Made by a program: the position numbers and the translations under genes. A DNA stretch of 64,000 nucleotides from the NCBI GenBank assembly GCA_041687435.1, contig JAWLBX010000002.1, positions 186,001-250,000 on the forward strand, written 5' to 3'. The DNA is from JACKII01 sp041687435 (GTDB lineage Bacteria > Pseudomonadota > Alphaproteobacteria > Bin95). The notes under the pieces were generated by a model. It was not told the origin of the DNA, did no database searches, and saw only the letters and a list, made by a program, of their open reading frames with translations. Shown piece after piece: positions 8,501 to 16,986 of the stretch (within the stretch, counting starts at the first letter, position 1; the number at the start of each line of letters is the position of its first letter).

Positions 8501-9496
8501 CTATTGCCGCGATTCGATCCGGTCAGACAAGATACTAACGGCCAAAGCGTAAAGATGTGATGGGTTATAGTTTAATATCCGTTTGTAATTTGGGTATGTG
8601 GCAAAGATGGGGCCCTTGGCGCCGTCGGGTGCCACCAGCATCGTCGGCAAGGGCCGCGCAGGCAGAACCGTGCCATCGCTGCGCCGCACCCCGAAATCCC
8701 CCCATGCCGGCAATGGCCGAGAATTGGTTTTGTTGGCATCCGCCGCAATCGACGGCCACCGGTCGCGCAAGGTCTCCGGCACCTGCACCGGCCGGCCCCA
8801 GGTGTGGTCGGGGGTCCAGCCATGCTGTGCCAGATAGTTGGCGATGGAGCCAAAGACGTCCGGCAGCGAATTCCAGATGTCGCGACGCCCGTCCCCATCC
8901 TCGTCCACCGCATAGGCCAGATAGCTGGTCGGGATGAACTGCGGCTGCCCCATGGCGCCCGCCCACGATCCCTTCATGGTCTCCAGATCGATATAGCCCT
9001 TGTCGGCCATGCGGAGCGCAGCCAGCAACTGCTTCTGGAAAAAGGTGGAGCGCCGCCGGTCATACGACAGGGTTGCCAGCGAAGCAACGATCGGATCCTT
9101 GCCCGTGTGTGTCCCATAAAAGCTCTCTATCCCCCAGATCGCCAGGATAAAGCGCTGCTGCACGCCGTATTTGCGGCTGATGTCCGCCAGCAATGGCCCA
9201 TGCGCCGCCGCCATTTCGCGGCCGCGCTCGACCTTGCCTTCGGTCACGACCCGGTTGATATATTGCGGGAATGTCATGGTGAATTCGGCTTGGCTGCGAT
9301 CACGGTCCAGAATGGACTGGACCGGCGCCAAACCATCCAGCGCCGCATGCACGGTCGCCTCGCTGATCCCGTCTTGCAGCGCCTTGGCGCGGAAGTCGCC
9401 AAGCCATTCCGCCCAGCCTTCAGGCGTGACCGCAGCGGCCGGGACGGCAAGGGTTGAGACTACAAGCCCCAACAATCCAGCAATGATCCGGCGCAT
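8501..9496 (-). CDS. mltB: Lytic murein transglycosylase, MltB family
   Basis: Cleaves the glycan backbone of peptidoglycan, forming 1,6-anhydro-muropeptides. It is 331 aa with a secretion signal ('MRRIIAGLLGLVVSTLAVPAAA') and no lipobox, so it is probably a soluble periplasmic form. The catalytic Glu is in 'LAIWGIESFYGTHTG'. 'GSWAGAMGQPQFIPTSYLAY' is the substrate-groove motif. 'DEDGDGRRDIWNS' is the EF-hand-like calcium site seen in MltB. The C-terminal part ('VLPARPLPTMLVAPDGAKG' region) is typical of the alphaproteobacterial version. It sits 28 bases before the rlpA start and five bases after the DUF218 gene, a cell-wall cluster with dacA. Confidence 0.95.
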   Translation of the reverse strand: MRRIIAGLLGLVVSTLAVPAAAVTPEGWAEWLGDFRAKALQDGISEATVHAALDGLAPVQSILDRDRSQAEFTMTFPQYINRVVTEGKVERGREMAAAHGPLLADISRKYGVQQRFILAIWGIESFYGTHTGKDPIVASLATLSYDRRRSTFFQKQLLAALRMADKGYIDLETMKGSWAGAMGQPQFIPTSYLAYAVDEDGDGRRDIWNSLPDVFGSIANYLAQHGWTPDHTWGRPVQVPETLRDRWPSIAADANKTNSRPLPAWGDFGVRRSDGTVLPARPLPTMLVAPDGAKGPIFATYPNYKRILNYNPSHLYALAVSILSDRIESRQ

Positions 9497-9501
9497 CGAG
9501 G

Positions 9502-10308
9502 TCAGTCCTTCCGCGGGTCGGGAAACAGAGTATTGCTATAACCCGCCAGATAGTAGCCCAGCAAGCCGGCATACTCATGCGCAGCCAACCGCAAGTCTCG
9601 CCAATGAGCCGCAGGCGCCAGTACGGGCCAGCGCTCCCGCCCCGATACGAGGTAATCCACCGGATAGGCCACCGGGTCCCATCCGGCAGCGCGGAATACC
9701 CCCATCGCGCGCGGCATGTGAAAGGCGGAGGTAACGAGCAGCCACCGCGCGCCAGACTCAGGCCTGATTCGCAGCCGGCTTTCCACCGCATTTTCGTAGG
9801 TATTCCGGGACACGGGCTCCAGGGTGACCCGCGATGGCGCAATTCCTAGTGCGTCGAGATAGGGCGCGATCGCCGCGGCTTCGGTGGCCCGTTCGCCACG
9901 GACATCGCCCGAACCGGCCGCAACAATGATGGGAATGTCGGGAAAGCGGCGCGCTAGCATGGCCATTTCCGCAATCCGCTCCGCATGGCGGTTCAACGCC
10001 AGGGCTTGCCGTGCCTCCGCAATATCCGGCTGGGCGGCGCCGCCCAGCACGATGATCCCCTCTACCTCCGCCAACGTCTCCGGTCCGGGGCGGGAGAATC
10101 GGTTTTCCAGCGGCGCCAGCAGCCAGATGCCGACTGGCAGGAACGAGCCAACAACCAGAACGGCCGCGCTGACCGACACCAGCCACCGCCCGAACCGCGG
10201 CCAGCGCCACAACGATGTAGCGCCGAGCGCCAGGGCAAGAACCAGCAGCGAATCCGGCTCCACCAGCACGTGCGCCAACTTGGAGGCTATGAAAACCAGG
10301 TCGTTCAT
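9502..10308 (-). CDS. YdcF/ElyC-like DUF218 family membrane protein
   Basis: A 268-aa protein with two N-terminal hydrophobic segments (about residues 18-32 and 42-66), then a DUF218 domain facing the periplasm. The domain shows 'GIIVLGGAAQPD', 'RFPDIPIIVAAGSGD', 'VSRNTYENAVESRLRI' and 'LLVTSAFHMPRAMGVF', which together identify the family. E. coli ElyC, of this family, affects peptidoglycan assembly and lipid-carrier metabolism. The position directly before mltB, rlpA and dacA fits a cell-envelope role, but the exact activity is not established. Confidence 0.88.
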   Translation of the reverse strand: MNDLVFIASKLAHVLVEPDSLLVLALALGATSLWRWPRFGRWLVSVSAAVLVVGSFLPVGIWLLAPLENRFSRPGPETLAEVEGIIVLGGAAQPDIAEARQALALNRHAERIAEMAMLARRFPDIPIIVAAGSGDVRGERATEAAAIAPYLDALGIAPSRVTLEPVSRNTYENAVESRLRIRPESGARWLLVTSAFHMPRAMGVFRAAGWDPVAYPVDYLVSGRERWPVLAPAAHWRDLRLAAHEYAGLLGYYLAGYSNTLFPDPRKD

Positions 10309-10341
10309 CGCCGGACACCTTGCAGGGCGCGGCCTGCCACC

Positions 10342-11715
10342 TCAGGATTCGGAAATGCCACGGCGCATCAGGTCGGTGAATGGCTGGATGAGATAGTTCA
10401 GCAAGGTGGTCTCGCCGGTGGTGATCATCACCTCGACCGGCATTCCCGGCGACAGTTTCAGATCCTTGATCTTCTCCAGTTCGCCCTCATGAAGCCGGAT
10501 GCGCGCATCGTAGTAAGACACGCCGGTATTCTCATCGATAAGCCTGTCTGCCGATACCGTGACGATCTCACCTTCAAGTTCGGGCGTGGTGCGGGCATTG
10601 AAAGCGGTCAAGCGCACGTGCGCTTGCAACCCGGCACGGACAACATCGATATCGATCGGATTGACACGGGCACGGATAACCCGGCCTTCGCTGATCGGCA
10701 CGATCTCCATCAGCGGCTCGCCGCGCGTGACGATGCTTTTGGGCGTATGAACCTTCATGTTGACCACAATGCCATCCACCGGCGCCACGATATCGGTTCG
10801 TTGCAGCACATCATTGGCGGCAGACAGCCGCTCCTGCAGATCGGCGATTTCCCCCTGAACGTCACGCAACTCGCGAATGGCCTGCTCGGCAGCTTCCGTC
10901 CGCAGGTTGGCACCGCGGAGATCGGCCTCGGCGATGCTTTGCCGGGCACGGGCAATCTGGGCGATGATGCGCCCGCGCCGGCCCAGAATCTCCGCCTCCT
11001 GCCGCTGCAGGGAATAGAGACGCGCGCGGGGGGCAAGCGCCTTGCGGACCAGCGATTGCACATCTCCGAGTTCGGCCCGGATATGCACGATTTCCTGATC
11101 GATCGCCTCGACCTCCGCCTGCAGGCCGATGATTTCCTCACCAAACTGTTCCTTGCGGTTCTCCAGAATGGCCAATTGACTTTCGATCGTCTCCGCCCGG
11201 CTTTTCAGGATGTTGCGCTGCGCATCAATGACCTTGCGCACTTCGGGGTCCGTTTGCGCACGCTGTTCCAACCAGCCGGGCAAATCCAGAACTTTCGCTC
11301 CGTCCCGCTCGGCAGTCAGCCGAGCCTCCAACGCAGCTGCATAAGTCATCCGCGTGGTCAGAACGCCGGCGCTGGCCTTGGCCTGGGTATCGTCGAGACG
11401 GATCACGACATCGCCAGCTTCTACGATATCCCCATCCCGCACCATGATCTCGCCAACAATCCCACCCTCAAGATGCTCAACCGTGCGGCGATCGCCCTCG
11501 ACGACAACCTCGCCCTGAGCGATGGCAGCGCTTTCCAGAGGCGCCAGCGCAGCCCAGGCGCCCAAGCCGCCGATGAAGACCAGGATAATCAGCAGGCCGA
11601 AGCGCAGCGTGCCGGTGAAGCCCATGTCGCGGGCGGTCGGTTTCGGGTCCGGCGCAACACTGAACGGAACCGGCTGGCTGCCGCCAGGACGCGGCGTAAT
11701 GGCTTGTCGTGCCAT
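10342..11715 (-). CDS. Type I secretion membrane fusion protein, HlyD/PrtE family
   Basis: Periplasmic adaptor joining an inner-membrane ABC exporter to an outer-membrane TolC-type channel. It is 457 aa: a cytoplasmic tail of about 35 residues, one membrane segment ('FGLLIILVFIGGLGAWAAL'), a lipoyl half-motif ('EGGIVGEIMVRDGDIVEAG'), a long coiled-coil hairpin rich in Glu, Arg and Gln (about 115-310), the second lipoyl half ('IVAPVDGIVVNMKVHTP'), and a beta-barrel. The end 'LSPGMPVEVMITTGETTLL' with 'YLIQPFTDLMRRGISE' is the standard HlyD C-terminus. It begins three bases after the ABC gene's stop. No TolC-like gene and no RTX-type substrate is present in the window. Confidence 0.94.
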   Translation of the reverse strand: MARQAITPRPGGSQPVPFSVAPDPKPTARDMGFTGTLRFGLLIILVFIGGLGAWAALAPLESAAIAQGEVVVEGDRRTVEHLEGGIVGEIMVRDGDIVEAGDVVIRLDDTQAKASAGVLTTRMTYAAALEARLTAERDGAKVLDLPGWLEQRAQTDPEVRKVIDAQRNILKSRAETIESQLAILENRKEQFGEEIIGLQAEVEAIDQEIVHIRAELGDVQSLVRKALAPRARLYSLQRQEAEILGRRGRIIAQIARARQSIAEADLRGANLRTEAAEQAIRELRDVQGEIADLQERLSAANDVLQRTDIVAPVDGIVVNMKVHTPKSIVTRGEPLMEIVPISEGRVIRARVNPIDIDVVRAGLQAHVRLTAFNARTTPELEGEIVTVSADRLIDENTGVSYYDARIRLHEGELEKIKDLKLSPGMPVEVMITTGETTLLNYLIQPFTDLMRRGISES

Positions 11716-11718
11716 GGC

Positions 11719-13704
11719 TCAAGCCTGCCCATCGGGAGGGGGATCGGGTGCGTGCGGCCCGGCCTCCGCCTGCGGTGTTGCCGGCCGGCCCGGCTTGCTG
11801 TCTGGCCGTTTTCCGCCCGGCCGCAGGACGATGCGCGATTCGCTGCCGGGGCTTAGCGGCTGAACCGCAACGCCGCCGCCATTATGGCGCGACGGCGAAG
11901 GCGATGGCGGCACTTGACCGGCTTCCGCTTGGCCGGCCTCCCCCTGACCGGCTTTCCCTTGACCGGAAAGCGCCGACGCAGGCTGGGTAGGCACCCTACC
12001 CTCTTGCGGCCCGTCGAGTTGTTGGTCGGTGCCGGACATCAGCTTCGCCAGAACCTCCTCGCGCGGGCCTTTTGCCTCGACCCGCCCCTGGTTCAGCACG
12101 ATCACGCTGTCAACATAGCTGAGGATGCTTGGGCGGTGCGTGACAATGATGACGGTGCTCCCCAGTGTCTTGAGTTCCTTCAGCGTCTCCAGCAGGGCGA
12201 TATCGCCGTCACGGTCCAGATTGGCATTAGGCTCATCCAGAACCAGGAACCGCGGCTGTCCAAAAACCGCCCGCGCCATGGCTATGCGCTGGCGCTGGCC
12301 GCCTGAAAGCCATACCCCGCCTTCGCCGATCTGGGTGTCGTAGCCATCGGGCAGGCGCAAAATCATATCGTGGACCCGGGCAAGACGGGCGGCGGCCACC
12401 ACCTCCGCCGGGTCGCAGTCGGTCAGCCGGGCAATGTTTTCCCGAACGGTGCCGTCGAACAGTTCCACATCCTGGGGCACATAACCGATGTGCCGGCCGC
12501 GGTCGGTTGCATGCCAATAGGCAAGATCGGCCCCATCGAGCCGGACAGAGCCCGCGGTCGCAACCCAACTGCCAACCAGGAGGCGGGATAGCGTGGTCTT
12601 GCCGGAAGCCGACGGGCCGATCAGGCCAACATGCTCGCCCGGCTGCACCTCGAAACTCACCTGCCGCAGCACCGGTTCCCGGTGGCCGGACGGGACGAAG
12701 GTCACGCCTTCCACCCGCAAATACCCGGCAGGTTCCGGCAGGCTCATCGGGTCGGATTGGTCGTCCTGACGCTGAATCAGCCTACTGATCGAGCGGTAGG
12801 CATTGCGCGCCCCGGTGAAACCGCGCCACGCGTTGATGGACTGTTCAATTGGCGCCATTGCCCGGCCAAGAATAATCGAGGCGCCAATCATGCCGCCGCC
12901 GGTCAACTCGCCCAAAATCACCAGATAGGCGCCGGTGCCGAGAATGCCGATCTGAACCACCAGCCGCATCATACGCGCAAGCGCCGAAATGAGGCCCGAC
13001 GCATCGCTGGCTTCGGCCTGAAAGCCGAGGCCGGCCTCGCCCGCCGTACGCCAGCGGTTGATCATCGCGGGCGCCATGCCCAAGGCCTCGATCACATCGG
13101 CATTGCGAACCGCTGCATCGGCTCTGTAGAGGGATTGGTTGATGCTGTGCGAAGCCTTCGACAGGCTTGACCGCGTCACCAAATCATTGGCGACGGCGAA
13201 CAGAAAAACGACGACCGCGCCAGCCACCGAAAGCCAGCCCAGAACCGGATGCAGGAAAAAGATGATGGCGATGTAGATCGGAACCCATGGCGCATCCAGC
13301 AATGGAAACACGCCCGGGCCGGTCAGGAACTGCCGCAGCGTGTTCAGCTCGCGCAGGGCGCTGGCGCCCTGAACGCCAGAGCCGGACCGGCGCAGCGTCT
13401 CGTTCAGGCTGACCATGAGCAGGGGGCCGGACAATTGCCGGTCGATCCACGTACCGAGCCGCACCATGATGCGGGCGCGCACCACCTCCATCACGGCCAT
13501 CAGCAGCAGCGCGCCCAAAGCCATCAGGCTTAACAGCAACAGCGTGTCCGTATGCCGGGTCGGCAGCACACGGTCGAACATCTGCATCATGTAGATAGGT
13601 ACGGTCAGCATCAGCAGGTTGAGGACTATGCTGAACACCGCAACGGCCAGCATGGCCCTGCGCGCGCCGGCGACCGCCTGCTTCAGAGCTGCGCGAGGCT
13701 GCAT
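11719..13704 (-). CDS. Type I secretion system permease/ATPase, PrtD family, with long C-terminal tail
   Basis: ABC half-transporter that drives export of an unidentified protein. The membrane domain (residues about 15-300) opens with 'LLMLTVPIYMMQMFDRVLP', typical of PrtD-like exporters. The ATPase domain has Walker A 'GPSASGKTT', the Q-loop in 'VPQDVELFDGTVREN', signature 'LSGGQRQRIAMARA', Walker B 'FLVLDEPNANLD' and the switch His in 'VTHRP'. After residue about 560 comes an unusual Gly/Ala/Gln/Pro-rich tail of roughly 100 residues with 'GQGKAGQGEAGQAEAGQ'. The start at 13704 has GGGGAG just upstream; an ATG at 13767 would add 21 residues but has no ribosome binding site. Confidence 0.93.
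   Translation of the reverse strand: MQPRAALKQAVAGARRAMLAVAVFSIVLNLLMLTVPIYMMQMFDRVLPTRHTDTLLLLSLMALGALLLMAVMEVVRARIMVRLGTWIDRQLSGPLLMVSLNETLRRSGSGVQGASALRELNTLRQFLTGPGVFPLLDAPWVPIYIAIIFFLHPVLGWLSVAGAVVVFLFAVANDLVTRSSLSKASHSINQSLYRADAAVRNADVIEALGMAPAMINRWRTAGEAGLGFQAEASDASGLISALARMMRLVVQIGILGTGAYLVILGELTGGGMIGASIILGRAMAPIEQSINAWRGFTGARNAYRSISRLIQRQDDQSDPMSLPEPAGYLRVEGVTFVPSGHREPVLRQVSFEVQPGEHVGLIGPSASGKTTLSRLLVGSWVATAGSVRLDGADLAYWHATDRGRHIGYVPQDVELFDGTVRENIARLTDCDPAEVVAAARLARVHDMILRLPDGYDTQIGEGGVWLSGGQRQRIAMARAVFGQPRFLVLDEPNANLDRDGDIALLETLKELKTLGSTVIIVTHRPSILSYVDSVIVLNQGRVEAKGPREEVLAKLMSGTDQQLDGPQEGRVPTQPASALSGQGKAGQGEAGQAEAGQVPPSPSPSRHNGGGVAVQPLSPGSESRIVLRPGGKRPDSKPGRPATPQAEAGPHAPDPPPDGQA
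11910..11972. repeat. Short tandem repeats in the tail of the secretion ATPase gene
   Basis: Several imperfect copies of a unit containing 'gaccggctt' or 'ggccggcct' occur in a row within the coding sequence. They translate on the minus strand to GQ-x-(K/E)-AGQ repeats. This is a slippage-prone stretch that could vary in length between strains. Confidence 0.6.
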
Positions 13705-13783
13705 TCCACTCCCCGGAAAATCACGCGATACGTGGCGCGGATCATCTTCTGAAAAAGGATAAACCATAAGGCGAACATCATAG

Positions 13784-13793
13784 TAAACGTTTA
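13784..13793. promoter_or_regulatory. Palindrome in the divergent promoter region
   Basis: TAAACGTTTA is a perfect 10-bp palindrome in the 185-base or longer gap between the secretion ATPase gene (minus) and the CoA-transferase gene (plus). It sits in the only AT-rich patch of the region, next to a TACTAT that could be a minus-strand -10 box. A role as an operator is inference. Confidence 0.35.
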
Positions 13794-13952
13794 AAACAGA
13801 TTGGTCGCCAGCCGGCTAGCGACACGATGTAACCGTGCGAGCGGAGCAACCGCCAAAACTGGTGCGGCAGGTGCGCGGCGATCGTGTCTTGCTGGAGGAC
13901 AGTCCACCCGGCATGATCGGCAGTCAACGAAACCAACCGAGGAAACCCGCCT

Positions 13953-15152
13953 ATGCGCGCGCTCGAAGGCATTCGCGTCGTCGACTTCACCCAGGTCATT
14001 GCCGGCCCCTTCGCCACCCAGCATCTGGCGCTATTGGGCGCAGATGTCGTCAAAATCGAACAGCCCGGCATTGGCGACCAGGCGCGCACGCTGTTGGGTG
14101 ACAACGATTGGGGCGAGGCCAACCTCAGCCCCCTGTTCCTGGCCTGCAATTCGGGCAAGCGCAGCATCACGCTAGACCTGAAGAACGAGGCTGCCAAGCA
14201 AGTGGTCTGGCGCATGATTGAGCGCGCCGACGTGGTGATGGAGAATTACAAGGCCGGTGTGATCGAAAAACTGGGCTTCGGCTACGAGGCGGTGAAGGCG
14301 GTCAGGCCCGATATCGTCTATTGCTCGGTCAGCGGCTATGGCCAGACCGGCCCCTATGCCGGTGCGGCGGCCTATGACGGCGCGATCCAGGCCACCAGCG
14401 GTATGGTGGCGGTGACGGGCCTGCCGGAAACGCCGGTGCGGGCCGGCTTCATGAGCGTGGATGTGCCAACGGCGATCAGCGCGACCATGGCGATTCTCGG
14501 TGCGCTGGTACGGCGCGAACGCACCGGCGAGGGCCAACGCCTGGACGTGGCCATGTTGGACACGGCCATGACCGTGCTGGGGCCGCAAGTCTCCAACTAT
14601 CTGAACACCGGTGCAGATTCACCCCGGGTCGGCAATTCCTCGCCGGCGCTGATCCCAACCGCCGGCGTGTTCACTACCGCCGACGGCTTCATCATGGTGA
14701 CCTGCCTGACCGACGGCCAATTCCGGGCCGTAGCGCAGGCCGTAGGCCGGGAAAGCTGGCTTGGCGACCCGCTGTTCAAGGATTTCAACACCCGCAAGGC
14801 CAATTACGACCACGTCGAAGCCGCGATGCACGAGGCCTTCAGCGCCCGCACCACGACGGATTGGGACCGGATTTTGAGCGAAGCAAGGGTGCCAGCCGCG
14901 CCGGTGAACTCCCTGCCCGACGCAAGCAGGCATCCGCAATTGCAGCACCGGCAGGTTTTCACGGAATTGGGCCAGTTCGGCCCAATCCAACGGCCGGCCT
15001 TCGGCATCGGCGCCCCCTATCTGACCAACGAGGACGGGCCGCGCCCCGACCGGCCGCCGCCGCTGCTGGGCCAGCACAGCGACGAGGTGCTGGCGGAACT
15101 TGGGTATTCGGCACAGGAAATCGCCGCCCTGCGCGAGGCGGGGGCAGTCTGA
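13953..15152 (+). CDS. CaiB/BaiF family (class III) CoA-transferase
   Basis: Transfers CoA between an acyl-CoA donor and a carboxylic acid. It is 399 aa. The N-terminal 'GIRVVDFTQVIAGPFATQHLALLGADVVKIEQPG' region (shown here only as the family hallmark) and 'YCSVSGYGQTGPYAG' are typical. 'LDVAMLDTAM' contains D203, which aligns with the catalytic Asp of formyl-CoA transferase (D169 in 'VDVSMQDA'). The substrate cannot be read from sequence. A GAGGAA ribosome site precedes the ATG. It is the first gene of a six-gene unit with almost no gaps. Confidence 0.93.
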   Translation: MRALEGIRVVDFTQVIAGPFATQHLALLGADVVKIEQPGIGDQARTLLGDNDWGEANLSPLFLACNSGKRSITLDLKNEAAKQVVWRMIERADVVMENYKAGVIEKLGFGYEAVKAVRPDIVYCSVSGYGQTGPYAGAAAYDGAIQATSGMVAVTGLPETPVRAGFMSVDVPTAISATMAILGALVRRERTGEGQRLDVAMLDTAMTVLGPQVSNYLNTGADSPRVGNSSPALIPTAGVFTTADGFIMVTCLTDGQFRAVAQAVGRESWLGDPLFKDFNTRKANYDHVEAAMHEAFSARTTTDWDRILSEARVPAAPVNSLPDASRHPQLQHRQVFTELGQFGPIQRPAFGIGAPYLTNEDGPRPDRPPPLLGQHSDEVLAELGYSAQEIAALREAGAV

Positions 15153-15155
15153 GTC

Positions 15156-16055
15156 ATGCGCTATGCCTATCTAACCCTGGACGTGTTCACCGACCGGCGC
15201 TTCGGTGGCAATCAGCTTGCAGTGCTGCCGGATGCACGCGGCCTTTCGGCCGAGCAGATGCAGGCGATCGCGCGGGAATTCAACTACTCCGAAACGACCT
15301 TCGTACTGCCGCCCGCTGCGCCGGGCAATGATGCTGAGGTGCGCATCTTTACGCCAGGGCGGGAAGTGCCGTTTGCAGGCCATCCGAATGTCGGCACGGC
15401 CTACGCACTCGCCCTGCTGGGCCAGTCGCATGGCAAGCCCGTCGGCGGGGTGCTGCGGTTCGAGGAACAGGCCGGGCTGGTGGTCCTGTCCATCGCGCGC
15501 GACGGGGCGGGACGACCGGTTTCGACAGAGTTTACCGCGCCGGCGGCGCTGAACTTGGGCGAGACCGTGCCGGTGGCCCAAGTCGCCGCGGCGGCCGGCT
15601 TGCCGGAAACGGCGATTGTGACCACCCGGCACGCGCCGCAGACCGCCTCGGTCGGCCTGCCGTTCACTCTGGCGGAAGTGCAGGACTTGGAGGCGCTGGC
15701 CGCGGTCAAGCCGAACCTCGCCGCCTTCGATGCGCATTTTGCCGGCCGTGCCGGCGATGCGCTCTATCTCTATGTCCGCACGGGCGAGGGCCAGGTGCGG
15801 GCGCGAATGCTGGCGCCGCTGCATGGCGTGATTGAGGATCCGGCTACCGGCAGCGCCGCCGCAGCCCTCACCGGCTATCTGGCGAATCTGGATGACGTGC
15901 GGGAGGGAAGCCTGCCATTCACCATTGCCCAGGGGCTGGAAATAGGGCGGCCGAGCCAAATCCAGGGATCGGCAGACAAAAGCGGCGGCGCGGTAACAGC
16001 GGTGCGGGTCGGCGGCCCCTCCGTGGCAGTGGCGGAAGGTTTCCTGACGGTTTGA
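15156..16055 (+). CDS. PhzF family isomerase-like protein
   Basis: A 299-aa protein with the two-half diaminopimelate-epimerase-like fold of the PhzF family. The catalytic Glu is E46 in 'EFNYSETTFVLP'. 'GREVPFAGHPNVGTAYAL' and 'GVIEDPATGSAAAALTGYL' are the paired family motifs. PhzF itself isomerises a phenazine precursor, but most members have other or unknown substrates and no phenazine genes are nearby. It starts three bases after the CoA-transferase stop, so the two are almost certainly cotranscribed. Confidence 0.9.
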   Translation: MRYAYLTLDVFTDRRFGGNQLAVLPDARGLSAEQMQAIAREFNYSETTFVLPPAAPGNDAEVRIFTPGREVPFAGHPNVGTAYALALLGQSHGKPVGGVLRFEEQAGLVVLSIARDGAGRPVSTEFTAPAALNLGETVPVAQVAAAAGLPETAIVTTRHAPQTASVGLPFTLAEVQDLEALAAVKPNLAAFDAHFAGRAGDALYLYVRTGEGQVRARMLAPLHGVIEDPATGSAAAALTGYLANLDDVREGSLPFTIAQGLEIGRPSQIQGSADKSGGAVTAVRVGGPSVAVAEGFLTV

Positions 16056-16057
16056 GC

Positions 16058-16939
16058 ATGGCCGAAGATTCCCCAGCACTTGACTGGCGGTTACACGCCT
16101 TTCGCCCCGATCTGGCCGACGTTCGGCTGCAAGGGCGGGTTACGGCGGAACGCTTTGCCGAGGGACGGCCGGCGCGGATTGCCGGTGCCGCAGAGCCGTT
16201 GCTGCGGCGGCCCGATCCGCTGGCACCGATGGACAGCCAGCTTCTGCCGGGCGAGGCGGTCACCGTTTTCGATGAGGGCGGGGGCTGGGCTTGGGTGCAG
16301 TGCCGGCACGATGGCTATGTCGGCTACATCCGCAGCGGCGCGCTGGTCGGAGGCTGGCAGCAGCCGACCCACACAGTCGCCGCTCGCCAGGCCGTCGTGC
16401 TGCCTGACGCCCGGCAGGAATGCGCACCTATGGCATATCTCAGCCTGGGAACACCGGTAACGGTGGCTGACGATGGCGGGCGGTTCGCGGTTCTGGCGGA
16501 TGGCGGATATGTCTTCGCCGGCCACTTGCGCCCGATTGACGAGCCGGAGGCGGATTGGGTGGACGCAGCCCGGCGGTTGATGGGCTTGCCTTACCTTTGG
16601 GGCGGCCGTGGCGCCGGTGGGGTGGATTGTTCCGGCCTGGTGCAGGTGGCACTTGCCGCCTGCGGCATTGCCTGCCTGCGGGACAGCGACCAGCAGGCGG
16701 CCGGCATCGGCGCACCCGTGCCGCCGGAACCGTCGGCATGGCAGCGCGGCGACCTGATCTATGTGAAAGGCCATGTGGTGATCGACACTGGCGAGGGTAC
16801 GGTGGTTCATGCCACCGGCTACACCTGGAGCGTAATCGAGGAACCTCGCGGCCAATGCCTCGACCGGCTCGCCGGGTTGGGGCTGCCGGTGACGGCGGTG
16901 CGGCGCCCACGGCTCGACCACGGCGGCGGGAGCGGTTAG
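16058..16939 (+). CDS. NlpC/P60 family peptidase with N-terminal SH3-like domains
   Basis: A cysteine peptidase of the type that cuts gamma-D-Glu-meso-diaminopimelate bonds in peptidoglycan peptides. The protein is 293 aa. The N-terminal half carries two SH3-like segments ('GEAVTVFDEGGGWAWVQ' and 'LGTPVTVADDGGRFAVL'). The C-terminal catalytic domain has C191 in 'GGVDCSGLVQ', H239 in 'VKGHVVID' and H251 in 'VVHATG'. No signal peptide is seen, so it may act on imported muropeptides in the cytoplasm, which is inference. The ATG at 16058 lies just after the PhzF stop; an in-frame TTG two codons earlier overlaps that stop. Confidence 0.9.
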   Translation: MAEDSPALDWRLHAFRPDLADVRLQGRVTAERFAEGRPARIAGAAEPLLRRPDPLAPMDSQLLPGEAVTVFDEGGGWAWVQCRHDGYVGYIRSGALVGGWQQPTHTVAARQAVVLPDARQECAPMAYLSLGTPVTVADDGGRFAVLADGGYVFAGHLRPIDEPEADWVDAARRLMGLPYLWGGRGAGGVDCSGLVQVALAACGIACLRDSDQQAAGIGAPVPPEPSAWQRGDLIYVKGHVVIDTGEGTVVHATGYTWSVIEEPRGQCLDRLAGLGLPVTAVRRPRLDHGGGSG

Positions 16940-16986
16940 AGTCTCGCACCAAAGTACAACACTTTGATCGAGAGGAACCGCCCGCC

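Noticed and set aside
15156..16055. Part of a phenazine biosynthesis cluster
   Set aside because: Only a PhzF-family gene is present. No phzA, B, D, E or G genes are nearby, and most PhzF-family proteins are unrelated to phenazines.
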